Origin: a virus
DNA: 24,942 nucleotides
Virus record (IMG/VR): IMGVR_UViG_3300012954_000067
Location: 1 to 24,942 of that record
Reading direction: 5' to 3' (one strand)
A program made the position numbers and the translations under genes. Positions 12,847 to 20,775 of this stretch are shown here, one piece after another; position 1 is the stretch's first letter; every line of letters starts with the position of its first letter. The notes beneath the pieces are model-generated. The model saw nothing but the letters and a program-made list of their open reading frames with translations. It searched no databases and was not told the DNA's origin.

Positions 12847-14099
12847 TTATAACGAGACTACGAAATACAGAATACTATAAAGGTGAACCATTGAATCACA
12901 TTGTTGATTCTATTTACCATTTATTAGATAAGTTTATTGTAACTTATGATAATGAGTTTCCACATTTTATGGATACACATAATTGTTCTTTACCATCAAG
13001 AGAAAAAAATAATAGAACTATACGAGATTATAATAAAATACGAGAAGCTGATACATTGATTATACCAAGTGAAAATGAATTCTCATATAACATTAGTGGT
13101 AGAATGTCAAACATTATGTTGGGTAGAGGTTGGTGTCTTGTACAGAATCTAAAAGAAGCTCTAAATGATAATCCAAAACCAAGAAAAATAATTTTACTCA
13201 CAAGTGATAAAGCTGATAAAGTAGTTTTATATAAAAAAGTTTTTGATGGAGTAAAGAATCTATCTTGGTATAGAATAGATGAAAGTGAATTTCGTGGTGG
13301 TATACATCATTTGAAATATTTGGCTATAGAAAAATTAGATTTAGATAAAACTAAAAAAGTAGACTTTGGATATTGGGGAACTTCAAAAAGACTAAAAGTA
13401 GATTATAGTAGTGAGTTTGTAAAAACTCCAATTCACGATTTTTATGATAGAGATGATTGGATAAACAAAGGTGTGATGACATATACAGGTAAAAGTTCAG
13501 GTGGTATTTTGACAAGATATATGAATCGTAAAAATCCTGGTGAAGAACTTCCATCATATAAAAAACAAAGAGAAACAGGAATAAAACATCCTGATTATCC
13601 TGGTGAACCAAGATTCTATGTTGATTTATATAAAGGAAAAGAATCAAAAGATGAACGACACATTATATTGAAAGAAATTTATGATAGTAAACTAACAAAT
13701 AATATGATTGGTTACTTTGACGATTTCAAATTTACACATAAGTTTGACAAAAAATTTACAAACATTTTACCATTCATTTCTGAATGTAATGCAACTTTAT
13801 GTTTCAATTGGCCAGGTCAAGAGAAACATATTACATCAAGATATAATGAGGCATTAGCTTGTGATGTGATTCCATTAGTTTGGAAAAATTATGATTGTGA
13901 TAATAAATTAGTTGCCACAGATTGGCAAAGATGTTATTCTTTTGAAGATATTCAAAAAAAGTGCTTGACTTTAAGGAAAAAAAGTCGTAAATTAGACCTA
14001 CTAAAAACCATAAAAAAGAAGTACTTGAAAAGTACAGAAAACTTAGAATATTATGAAAAAGAATTCAATAATAAATTATATAATATACTTGAGGATTAA
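12828..14099 (+). CDS. glycosyltransferase-like protein of uncertain family, about 423 aa
   Basis: The frame is open from before 12786. TTG 12828 is chosen because of the GGAAGGAG upstream and because the typical beginning VVITRLRNTEYYKGEPLNH comes right after it. GTG 12786 is the alternative. The middle has IILLTSDKADKVVLYKKVF and FGYWGTSKR. The C-terminal part ECNATLCFNWPGQEKH-ITSRYNEALACDVIPLVW resembles the nucleotide-sugar half of GT-B-type enzymes, where an Arg and Glu-Ala-Leu-Ala-x-Gly/Asp precede IPLV. A transferase acting on glycans or modified DNA bases is possible. The N-terminal half has no recognisable motif. It starts inside the PLP-like gene, so the two are probably translated together. 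Confidence 0.6.
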   Translation: MECGKVVITRLRNTEYYKGEPLNHIVDSIYHLLDKFIVTYDNEFPHFMDTHNCSLPSREKNNRTIRDYNKIREADTLIIPSENEFSYNISGRMSNIMLGRGWCLVQNLKEALNDNPKPRKIILLTSDKADKVVLYKKVFDGVKNLSWYRIDESEFRGGIHHLKYLAIEKLDLDKTKKVDFGYWGTSKRLKVDYSSEFVKTPIHDFYDRDDWINKGVMTYTGKSSGGILTRYMNRKNPGEELPSYKKQRETGIKHPDYPGEPRFYVDLYKGKESKDERHIILKEIYDSKLTNNMIGYFDDFKFTHKFDKKFTNILPFISECNATLCFNWPGQEKHITSRYNEALACDVIPLVWKNYDCDNKLVATDWQRCYSFEDIQKKCLTLRKKSRKLDLLKTIKKKYLKSTENLEYYEKEFNNKLYNILED

Positions 14100-14102
14100 T
14101 AA

Positions 14103-14876
14103 ATGAAACAATTGACACCAGAACAAATAGTAAATAATTGGAATGAACTGATTCAGTTGATTGAAGGTGAATTTGATGGAGAGAGAAAAGAAAAACTCTT
14201 AGAGATGTATAAATACTTTGAGGATAGAATGTCTATCGCACCAGCTAGTGGTAAAGAACATTACCACAATGCATATGTTGGTGGTTATGTTGAGCATGTC
14301 TTGCATGTTTACAGATGTGCAATATCTATCAAACAACAATGGGAAGAGAAAGGTGCCACAATAAACTTCACAGACGAAGAATTGGCAATGGCAGCTATCC
14401 ATCACGACTTAGGTAAAGTTGGTGATTTATACAATGAATATTACACACCAAATGAATCAGATTGGCATCGTAAGAATCAAGGACTAATATTTTCACATAA
14501 TGGTGATTTACAATTTATGACTGTTACTGATAGGGCATTGTTCTTATTACAACACTTTGGAATATCATTGACAGAGAATGAATATATTGGTTTGAGACTT
14601 ACTGATGGACTTTATGAAGAGGCTAACAAACCTTATTACATTGGATATTCTCCTGATAGACAACTCAAAAGTAATATTGCCTATATATTACATCAGGCAG
14701 ACTCTATGGCCACTCACATCGAATATGATATGTGGAAAAGAGGGGAAGAGAAAATAACAAAAAACATCAAACAAGTTGTTGCTAAAGAAGTGAAGAAAGT
14801 AGAAAAAGAAGAAAAAGTTGTGACAAAAGGTGCTAACGATTTATTTGATGAACTATTCGGAGATATGGAGAAATGA
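14103..14876 (+). CDS. HD-domain phosphohydrolase (YhaM-like), 257 aa
   Basis: HD metal ligands are visible: His53/55 and His65 in EHYHNAYVGGYVEHVLHV (52-69), His101-Asp102 in MAAIHHDLGKVGD (96-108), and Asp200 in ILHQADSMATHIEYD. The HNAYVGGYVEH arrangement is like that of the HD 3'-5' exoribonuclease YhaM, though the OB domain of that enzyme is absent. It may hydrolyse nucleotides, cyclic nucleotides or RNA ends. After residue 205 comes a Lys/Glu coiled stretch and a short end DLFDELFGDMEK. That end resembles hydrophobic-acidic C-terminal clamp-binding peptides such as the SLFDMF end of RB69 DNA polymerase. It lies two genes before the late sigma factor. Confidence 0.85.
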   Translation: MKQLTPEQIVNNWNELIQLIEGEFDGERKEKLLEMYKYFEDRMSIAPASGKEHYHNAYVGGYVEHVLHVYRCAISIKQQWEEKGATINFTDEELAMAAIHHDLGKVGDLYNEYYTPNESDWHRKNQGLIFSHNGDLQFMTVTDRALFLLQHFGISLTENEYIGLRLTDGLYEEANKPYYIGYSPDRQLKSNIAYILHQADSMATHIEYDMWKRGEEKITKNIKQVVAKEVKKVEKEEKVVTKGANDLFDELFGDMEK

Positions 14877-15157
14877 TAGAAATACCATTCGTAAATTATA
14901 TCTTCGGTTTACTAATCATAACAAACTCAGCTTTCATCTATAGTTCAATAAACTTGATGAGAAAGAATGAGAAGTTAGAAGATTGGTTGGTAGACCTTGA
15001 AAATGATTTACAACAAATAGAGAACGAAATCACAGAAGCAGACTCATCGGGTGGATTTGCTGCTGATGATGAAGTTGGAACGATTTGGAGAACGATAAAA
15101 ACTTCTCTAAGGAAATTAGAAAAATACACAAAGGGAGATAATATAAATGCCTCGTAA
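14873..15157 (+). CDS. N-terminally anchored small protein with acidic coiled coil, 94 aa
   Basis: One hydrophobic segment (NYIFGLLIITNSAFIYSSINLM, about 8-29) is followed by a coiled coil (KLEDWLVDLENDLQQIENEI). A segment SSGGFAADDEVGTIWRTIK (58-76) then follows, of a kind I recall from small conserved proteins of T4-like marine phages. The family has no known function to me. It overlaps the HD gene (ATGA) and the sigma gene (11 bases). Confidence 0.65.
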   Translation: MIEIPFVNYIFGLLIITNSAFIYSSINLMRKNEKLEDWLVDLENDLQQIENEITEADSSGGFAADDEVGTIWRTIKTSLRKLEKYTKGDNINAS

Positions 15158-15917
15158 AAAAAGTAAAAAGAATATGTACTTCCACGATGGAACGGAAAAA
15201 GCAATCATTCGTTATAATAATTCAACAGACCCAAATCTGAGGAATACAATTTATAATGAACACATCAGATTTGCTTTTGAGAAACTCGCAGAAAATCTTA
15301 TTCATACATTCAAGTTTTATTATTTTGATGTATCGAGTGAAGATGTAAAACACGAAGTTGTTTCTAATCTTGTAAGTAATATACATAAATTCAAAGAAGG
15401 GAAAGGTAAGGCTTTTTCTTACTTCAGTATTGTTGCAAAGAACTATTTGATTCTTCACAATAATAATAACTACAAAAGATACAAACAACACAAAGATGAA
15501 AAGGCTGTTGAGTATGGTAGGAATCTATGGAATGAACATAAGGCTGATTCCTCAAGTAGTTCTAATTTATTGAATGATGAATTTACTGAAGAGTTACTTG
15601 AATATTGGGAAATGAATCTAAATAGAATCTTCAAAAAACCAAAAGATATAAAGGTTGCTGATTCTGTATTGGAACTTATCCGTAGAAGAAAATTCATCGA
15701 GAACTTCAACAAGAAGGCATTATACTTGATGATTCGTGAAATGACATCTGCAAAAACACAACACATCACAAGAGTTGTAAATGTAATGAAGAAACATTTC
15801 AAAAAACTATATTGGGAATATTCCAAGTATGGTGGAATTGATTTGAACTACACAGGTTCTATAATTCAAGAAAGGTCATCGAGTAATTCACAAGTGACAT
15901 ATAATACACTTTTCTAA
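15147..15917 (+). CDS. 55: late-gene RNA polymerase sigma factor, T4 gp55-like, 256 aa
   Basis: gp55 replaces the host sigma factor at late promoters. The region-2-like core is visible at about residues 55-105: FYYFDVSSEDVKHEVVSNLV, IHKFKEGKGKAFSYFSIVAK, NYLILHNN. The GKAFSYFSIVAKN stretch is characteristic of phage sigma factors of this group. The second half (120-225) is helical and basic. T4 gp55 is 185 aa, so this one is longer. The protein ends TYNTLF, a hydrophobic end that could bind the sliding clamp as the gp55 end does, though this is inference. The strong terminator starts four bases after its stop. Late structural genes follow, consistent with its role. Confidence 0.85.
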   Translation: MPRKKSKKNMYFHDGTEKAIIRYNNSTDPNLRNTIYNEHIRFAFEKLAENLIHTFKFYYFDVSSEDVKHEVVSNLVSNIHKFKEGKGKAFSYFSIVAKNYLILHNNNNYKRYKQHKDEKAVEYGRNLWNEHKADSSSSSNLLNDEFTEELLEYWEMNLNRIFKKPKDIKVADSVLELIRRRKFIENFNKKALYLMIREMTSAKTQHITRVVNVMKKHFKKLYWEYSKYGGIDLNYTGSIIQERSSSNSQVTYNTLF

Positions 15918-15921
15918 ATAA

Positions 15922-15949
15922 AAAAAGGGGGAATAACTTCCCCCTTTTT
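15922..15949. terminator. strong bidirectional intrinsic terminator
   Basis: A perfect 12-bp stem, AAAAAGGGGGAA (15922-15933) with TTCCCCCTTTTT (15938-15949), has a TAAC loop and an A/T tract on both sides. It ends the sigma-factor operon on the + strand, and the transcript of the convergent minus-strand gene on the other. Confidence 0.9.
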
Positions 15950-15955
15950 AGTTTC

Positions 15956-15982
15956 TAAGATTACCATAGGCTAGTAATCTTA
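15956..15982. other. second perfect hairpin in the convergent gap
   Basis: TAAGATTAC (15956-15964) pairs with GTAATCTTA (15974-15982) around a 9-base loop. It has no T-run, so it is not a terminator by itself. It lies in the 3' untranslated end of the minus-strand gene, next to the strong terminator, and may protect that mRNA or bind a protein. Confidence 0.6.
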
Positions 15983-15995
15983 TGTTCCATTATGC

Positions 15996-16217
15996 CTATT
16001 TACGGAACAAACCCACCAACACCAATAGTGCGACAAGCCCAGCGAAACCCGACTCGCCGAACCTACTGATAATAGATGTTAGATTTCCAATAACATTGAC
16101 ACCAAAGATACCTGTTCCGAAGATGACTTCACCAACAGCACCAATGGCTACAAAAGATATAAGTAAATGAGCAATGTCATCTACCCATCCCTTTACATCT
16201 GTTATTAGCTCTTTCAT
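15996..16217 (-). CDS. small two-TM membrane protein, 73 aa
   Basis: This is the only convincing minus-strand gene. The ATG (complement of 16215-16217) has GGGAG (complement of 16225-16229) seven bases upstream. A TTG further upstream (at 16244) lacks such a site. The product begins MKELITDVKGWVDDIAHLL, with two hydrophobic segments (about 14-33 and 57-70) separated by a Gly-rich loop with FGVNVIGNLTSIISRFGE, and ends FRK. Size and topology suit a class II-like holin, but T4-like phages also have virion-associated proteins of this type. It lies between the terminator and the divergent structural operon, so it is regulated separately. Confidence 0.75.
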   Translation of the reverse strand: MKELITDVKGWVDDIAHLLISFVAIGAVGEVIFGTGIFGVNVIGNLTSIISRFGESGFAGLVALLVLVGLFRK

Positions 16218-16244
16218 TTGTTTACTCCCGTTTGTTTTTAGCAA

Positions 16245-16356
16245 CTTGGACCCCTCAAACTAAAAAAGGGTCTATAATAACTATAATATATATGGAATTT
16301 ATAGGACAAATGCGGGTTCTCACTATTTATTAACGATAATTCAATAGGTAACCAAA
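16245..16356. promoter_or_regulatory. divergent intergenic region with likely promoters
   Basis: The gap between the minus-strand gene and the structural operon holds two TATAAT boxes on the + strand (16273-16278 and 16282-16287). It also has a minus-strand TAATAAATA (16332 to 16324), which matches T4 late consensus TATAAATA at seven of eight positions. A GACCC...GGGTC inverted pair (16249-16253/16268-16272) lies just before the TATAAT boxes. The transcription starts are not identifiable by eye. Confidence 0.45.
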
Positions 16357-16755
16357 ATGGCAATAGATTTTGAAGTTTTTGAGGGAAAATCCTTATCGGA
16401 TTTGTTCAAAGACATTTATGAAAATACAGAAAAAAATAGAACACAACTTGATGTACTGATGAAAGAAGTAGTTGGTTTCATCAAAGATGGTGATACTGCA
16501 GTTCAAATAATTCCTATGTTGAAAGAGTATTTAGAAATCAATGTAAAGAATGATGAACAATTAGTAAAGATTGCTGCAATCGTACAACGATTAGCAAGTT
16601 CTGATTCAAAAGGTGCTGAGGCTGAGTTTGGATTGTCTGAAGAAGAAAAAGAACAGTTATTAGGTTCACTCGAAAGTGTAGCAAACGACATACAAGAAAA
16701 GAGTGATGAATTACAAAACAAGGTTGAAACAAAAATACCAAGTATCGGAAACTAA
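16357..16755 (+). CDS. conserved phage protein at the head of the structural operon, 132 aa
   Basis: The protein is a helical, acidic protein (MAIDFEVFEGKSLSDLFKDI and onward) with a central amphipathic part (AVQIIPMLKEYLEINVKNDE, about 48-67). A predicted coiled tail ends IPSIGN. This pattern reminds me of a small protein found next to baseplate genes in T4-like marine phages, but I cannot give it a T4 gene number. Three bases separate it from the OB-fold gene. It might be an assembly chaperone or a minor virion part. Confidence 0.65.
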   Translation: MAIDFEVFEGKSLSDLFKDIYENTEKNRTQLDVLMKEVVGFIKDGDTAVQIIPMLKEYLEINVKNDEQLVKIAAIVQRLASSDSKGAEAEFGLSEEEKEQLLGSLESVANDIQEKSDELQNKVETKIPSIGN

Positions 16756-16758
16756 ATT

Positions 16759-18171
16759 ATGAACACAGGACTCAATTGGTATGAGGCTGAGGTTGTAAAA
16801 GTTTATCTTGACGACAAAAAAATTATAAAAGATGTTGGTAAATATCCACTAAAGGATAGACAAGGTAATCTTATAACACCACAAAAAGCTAATCATAGTC
16901 ATTACAATACAATACGAGTACACATACCAAAGATAGATGGTAAATATTCAAATGATAATTCAAGAGTAGTTAGACCACTCGACCCTCATTTGATATTTAT
17001 GCCACTTGTTGGTGAGTCAGTAGTTTGTACTGAAATAAATGGTAGTTGGTATTTCCTAATGGGTGCAGAAAATTTAGGTACACCAAACAATGATATAAGA
17101 AAGAATAGAAGTCGTAGTGGTGAGATGAAAATTAGAGAAGATTCACTAACTGAAAAACAAGTGAACTTTAGTGGTGGTGATTTTTTTCAACCTAAGTTTA
17201 TTAATAAACCACGAATACTTGAAGGTGATACACTTATACAAGGTAGATATGGTAGTTTTATAAATTTTTCAAGTAACATAAATTCTTTTGAAAAACGAAA
17301 TACCAAAATAAGTCCAAAACAAGTTGGTGGTTCTGTAAAAATAGTAAATGGACTTGCTACAGAAGATATAAAAAATAGAGATATAGAATTTTATAGTGAT
17401 GAAAAAGGAAATACAAAATCAGAAAAATTACCAGATTATAGATACTCATCTCCAAAATATAAAGATGATTTAGAAGCTCGTGGTGTTGGTCAATTGATTC
17501 CAATACCAAAGGATATAAATTATGATGGGAGTTCAATTTATTTATTGAGAAACGAACCTACAAATATAAAATTTGGTTCACCTGTACCAAAAGCTGCTGT
17601 TACATCTCAAGGTGGTAACCAAATTATTATGAACTCAGACCATATGATTTTTAATTCTCGTAGACAATCACTTGTATTTTCTGCAAAACAAAATGTATCA
17701 ATACATTCAAACAAAGGAATTAGATTGTATGTGAATGATAAACCATCAGAAGATGATGTGTTGAATGGAAGAATATTCTTAGGTGGATTACCTGGTAGAA
17801 TAGAATTATCAGATGGTAGTATTGCAAAAGGTCAAGTTGGTGATGGTGATAAAGCAAGAAAACCAGAACCCATAGTGAGAGGAGTACAACTTGCAAAACT
17901 TTTGAATCAATTAGGAAAAGCTTTAGATGTATTTGCTACCTCAGGTGAAACATCAAGTGGGGCTCTAGCAAACATACTTGGTGCAGCAGGTCAAGATGTT
18001 GAGTTGAAATCTGCATTTGCAAAACTAAAACAAGAAATAAAATTTTTAAATCATTCAGACCTCATCGAATTAGAAGCAGGTGCACCTGATGTTACAAATT
18101 TCAAAGATGGTGGAGATGGTGAAGCTTCACAAATTGATAGATTATTTAGTAAAAAGGTATTTACGATATGA
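16759..18171 (+). CDS. baseplate hub/spike OB-fold protein (gp5-like), 470 aa
   Basis: The first 105 residues show an OB-fold layout as in gp5/VgrG spike proteins: NTIRVHIPKIDGKY, SRVVRPLDPHLIFMPLVGESVVC, then NGSWYFLMG. A linker and RILEGDTLIQGRYGSFINFS (about 152-171) lead to a repeat-rich stretch, GGNQIIMNSDHMIFNSRRQS and FSAKQNVSIHSNKGIRLYV (about 285-327), of the kind that forms the triple-stranded beta-helix of a tail spike. No lysozyme domain such as that in T4 gp5 is visible. The protein should sit at the tip of the tail and pierce the outer membrane. Its stop overlaps the next ATG. Confidence 0.75.
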   Translation: MNTGLNWYEAEVVKVYLDDKKIIKDVGKYPLKDRQGNLITPQKANHSHYNTIRVHIPKIDGKYSNDNSRVVRPLDPHLIFMPLVGESVVCTEINGSWYFLMGAENLGTPNNDIRKNRSRSGEMKIREDSLTEKQVNFSGGDFFQPKFINKPRILEGDTLIQGRYGSFINFSSNINSFEKRNTKISPKQVGGSVKIVNGLATEDIKNRDIEFYSDEKGNTKSEKLPDYRYSSPKYKDDLEARGVGQLIPIPKDINYDGSSIYLLRNEPTNIKFGSPVPKAAVTSQGGNQIIMNSDHMIFNSRRQSLVFSAKQNVSIHSNKGIRLYVNDKPSEDDVLNGRIFLGGLPGRIELSDGSIAKGQVGDGDKARKPEPIVRGVQLAKLLNQLGKALDVFATSGETSSGALANILGAAGQDVELKSAFAKLKQEIKFLNHSDLIELEAGAPDVTNFKDGGDGEASQIDRLFSKKVFTI

Positions 18172-19328
18172 GTGTATGGTGTGACCCAAATAAAGCAACA
18201 CAATTACGAGTCGATGTACCAGATGGGTATGTCTTAGTATTTGGTGATGAGATAATAAGTGGACAAGTATTGGATAAGAATAGTGGTGCACTTTATAATG
18301 CACCATTTATCTGTCCTGATATAGATGGCCCATTTTGTACGGTTGGTGAATGTGTATTGATACCAACTATGGCAAGAAACTATTTTATTTTTTCAGACCA
18401 AGAAAAACTAAACATACCTGGTATTATGATAAACGGAACTGCGTTTGATGAAAATGGTGAAATGTATCAGGCACCATTTAGTGTTAGTGATTCTGATGCA
18501 AAAGCTGGTAAGTACACATCCAACGGAGAATCTACACTTTCTTCTGATGTGGAAGAAGAAGGAGATGAAGAAAAACACTATTGTCCTCCTGGTACTGCAG
18601 GTGAAGATGATGAGTTAGATTTTCTAAATGAATTTTTGGCAAAACTAACTATGCCAAATATTGACTTTCCACAGATACCAAGTATATTGGGACAAGTCGT
18701 AAAACTAACACAAAAGATTGATAGAGCTACAGGTAAACTAATTGAAAAAGTTCAAAATTTAGCAAACAGAGTTCAGTTCGATCCTGGTGTTGCTTGTGAT
18801 TTGATTCGTGAGGTACAAAAACTTCTGATGATAATACAAAAATTACAAAGGTACATTCCTATAATTTTAGCAATAATAAAAATAATACAAGTTGCTATAA
18901 AGGTAGGTAAACTTGCATTGTTCTTTATAAAGAATAATCCAATCACAGGACCTGCGGTAAGAGCAATGTTAACAGCAATTGCACTAAATATGTTGATACA
19001 AAGTGGTGGTATAATAATTGGGTCAGTAAAAAAGAATGTATCAAAACTAAAACAATCACTACCAGGTTTACAGGCAATATTATTAGGTATTATATCACAA
19101 TGTGATTTCAATCAAGGTGAGGGTGGTGAACCTTGTGACCCAACAGAAAGTTTAAAAGAATTAGGTAGAGTTGCAACTGGTGATGGAGATGGTGATGCAT
19201 CTGATGATTTAGAAGATGAGATAGATAATGATTTTGATGCAAACACAAATGACTTCAATAATCAGTTAGCAACCGCGTTTGATAATCTAAATAAATGTAT
19301 AAATATGTTCGATACATTAGAAATATAA
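18168..19328 (+). CDS. probable virion protein with internal repeat and hydrophobic helices, 386 aa
   Basis: The N-terminal part holds two copies of one motif: SGQVLDKNSGALYNAPF (31-47) and NGTAFDENGEMYQAPF (89-104), about 57 residues apart. An acidic linker (120-150) comes next. A helical region then has strongly hydrophobic parts (YIPIILAIIKIIQVAIKVGKL, about 229-249; AMLTAIALNMLIQSGGIIIG, about 266-285). The tail is again acidic. Four Cys residues lie near residues 50-62, 139 and 210. The hydrophobic stretches look like a tape-measure or membrane-inserting segment. Lying between the spike-like gene and baseplate wedge genes, it is likely a baseplate/hub protein. The family is not recognised. 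Confidence 0.6.
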   Translation: MSVWCDPNKATQLRVDVPDGYVLVFGDEIISGQVLDKNSGALYNAPFICPDIDGPFCTVGECVLIPTMARNYFIFSDQEKLNIPGIMINGTAFDENGEMYQAPFSVSDSDAKAGKYTSNGESTLSSDVEEEGDEEKHYCPPGTAGEDDELDFLNEFLAKLTMPNIDFPQIPSILGQVVKLTQKIDRATGKLIEKVQNLANRVQFDPGVACDLIREVQKLLMIIQKLQRYIPIILAIIKIIQVAIKVGKLALFFIKNNPITGPAVRAMLTAIALNMLIQSGGIIIGSVKKNVSKLKQSLPGLQAILLGIISQCDFNQGEGGEPCDPTESLKELGRVATGDGDGDASDDLEDEIDNDFDANTNDFNNQLATAFDNLNKCINMFDTLEI

Positions 19329-19343
19329 ACGACCTTTTCAAAA

Positions 19344-19351
19344 AATAAATA
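19344..19351 (+). promoter_or_regulatory. possible late promoter (AATAAATA)
   Basis: In the 54-base gap before the next gene, AATAAATA matches the T4 late consensus TATAAATA at seven of eight positions. The predicted start leaves a leader of about 25 bases containing GAGG (19372-19375). A-rich DNA makes chance matches common. Confidence 0.3.
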
Positions 19352-19382
19352 ATTATTATCATACAGAATATAGAGGTTTATT

Positions 19383-19862
19383 ATGACTAAAAAACAATTA
19401 GCATCATACATTAGAAAAATAGTTAAAGAAGAAGTAACTCTTGAGATGAATAAGTTACTAAAAGAAATATTTATTGATGGTAAGAAGAAACAAATTTCTG
19501 AAACTAAAAAACAGAAACCAGTTTCTAAAAAACAATATACCAAAAATAAATCACTAAATGACATCTTGAATGAAACAGTTGCTTTAAGTAAAAAAGATAG
19601 TGGTGATGAAGAGTGGCCAACAATGGGTGGTGGAACATTTGATTCAAGTAGAGCTACAGAACTTATGGGATACGGTGAAGGTTTTGGTGTACCTGCTAGT
19701 AAAGAAGTTCAGAGACAACATTTAGCAGCTCAAACATTGAGAGAAAAGAATGTAAATCCAGAACAGGTCGGTGAGGAAGTAGTAAATGCATTGACTAAGG
19801 ATTACTCGGCAGTAATGAATGCTATGAATCTGAAGAGGTCAGCACCAAATGGCTCTAAATAA
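19383..19862 (+). CDS. hypothetical structural-operon protein, 159 aa
   Basis: The basic N-terminal helix (MTKKQLASYIRKIVKEEVTL) is followed by a Lys/Gln-rich linker, a Gly-rich patch (EEWPTMGGGTFDSSRA) and a helical end (VNPEQVGEEVVNALTKDYSAVM). N-terminal helices of this kind are common in short virion proteins of T4-like marine phages. Function is unknown. It overlaps the next gene by 14 bases. Confidence 0.6.
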   Translation: MTKKQLASYIRKIVKEEVTLEMNKLLKEIFIDGKKKQISETKKQKPVSKKQYTKNKSLNDILNETVALSKKDSGDEEWPTMGGGTFDSSRATELMGYGEGFGVPASKEVQRQHLAAQTLREKNVNPEQVGEEVVNALTKDYSAVMNAMNLKRSAPNGSK

Positions 19863-20358
19863 GAATTATTTAGTACAGAGATTATATCGGTACAAAAATA
19901 GGTATACAATCCAAAAAGACCAACCAAAGAAGTTGAGGTTGAATATTATGAAAAACAATCTCAAAACTGCAACAGAAGAGGCTGATATTTTTATGGATTG
20001 GATTAGTGGAATAGATGGTAGTTTTGGTAGTAAGAAAAAATCACCATCTTTTTTGGAAGTAAATTACGAACAAGATTTACCACCAGCAATTCAGTTTCCA
20101 AATGATGTCAAGGGTGACAATCTTAGGAAACCAGATGAGATACGAGCTGAGGTTTATTCGAGAGGGGAAAGAGACAATAATTTTCGGAACAATAATGAAC
20201 CAAGAAATAGAGTTCGTGTTGGTGTAAGTGGTGAAACAAAAGCATATGTTGGTGTATGTAGATTACCAAACGGTAGAGAAGTACCATCCACATTAGATAA
20301 TTGTGAGAGGTTGAGAGGTAGATTTAGAATGAAACCCAAAAGGGCAAAACTTAGATGA
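19849..20358 (+). CDS. hypothetical structural-operon protein, 169 aa
   Basis: The protein is basic and hydrophilic. Its N-terminus has many Tyr, Arg and Lys, the middle has FMDWISGIDGSFGSKKKSPSF, and the end is very Arg-rich (RGRFRMKPKRAKLR). VCRLPNGREVPSTLDNCERL contains the two Cys of a possible small fold. It is neither membrane-bound nor exported. It lies directly before the gp25-like gene with an overlap (ATGA). A baseplate or neck role is possible. No family is recognised. Confidence 0.6.
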   Translation: MALNKNYLVQRLYRYKNRYTIQKDQPKKLRLNIMKNNLKTATEEADIFMDWISGIDGSFGSKKKSPSFLEVNYEQDLPPAIQFPNDVKGDNLRKPDEIRAEVYSRGERDNNFRNNNEPRNRVRVGVSGETKAYVGVCRLPNGREVPSTLDNCERLRGRFRMKPKRAKLR

Positions 20359-20774
20359 GTACATATGTACAAATAGATAAAAATCCAGATAAATCTGTTG
20401 GTTTAGATTATCCTGTTAGGTTGGGAAACAAAGGATATTTTAAACGAACATCTACTCTAATACAAGCTGCACGAGTAAATATAGAAAGTGTTTTATTGAC
20501 TCGTAAAGGTGAGAGAGTATTTCAACCAGATTTTGGTAGTGGGATATATGATTTTTTATTTGACAACATATCAGATGAAACGATTGAAAATTTGAAAAGT
20601 GAAGTAGAAGAAAATATTTCTACACATTTACCATATGTTCAAATATTAGAACTCAATATTTCTCAAGATGAAAGAAATCTAAATCAACTAAATTGTATAT
20701 TGAAATTTACAGTAGTGTCATCACCAGATGTTTATGATGCTGTAACTTTTTCAGTAGTAAGTAGCGGAGAATAA
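20355..20774 (+). CDS. 25: baseplate wedge protein, gp25-like, 139 aa
   Basis: This is the gp25/GPW family, the sheath-initiating part of contractile tails, related to bacterial TssE. Seen are an N-terminal extended part, the typical IQAARVNIESVLLTRKGERVF (37-57), PDFGSGIYDFLF (59-70), and EVEENISTHLPYVQI (87-101). The E-x-x-L-x-T-x-x-G-E-R-x-F/P-x-F-G pattern is diagnostic. Length is about that of T4 gp25 (132 aa). It binds the wedge next to gp6, whose homologue follows after two bases. Confidence 0.92.
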   Translation: MSTYVQIDKNPDKSVGLDYPVRLGNKGYFKRTSTLIQAARVNIESVLLTRKGERVFQPDFGSGIYDFLFDNISDETIENLKSEVEENISTHLPYVQILELNISQDERNLNQLNCILKFTVVSSPDVYDAVTFSVVSSGE

Positions 20775-20775
20775 A

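Noticed and set aside
15982-16170. Plus-strand ORF of 62 codons
   Set aside because: It is Pro/Thr-rich, without a ribosome binding site, and lies antisense to the convincing minus-strand membrane gene.
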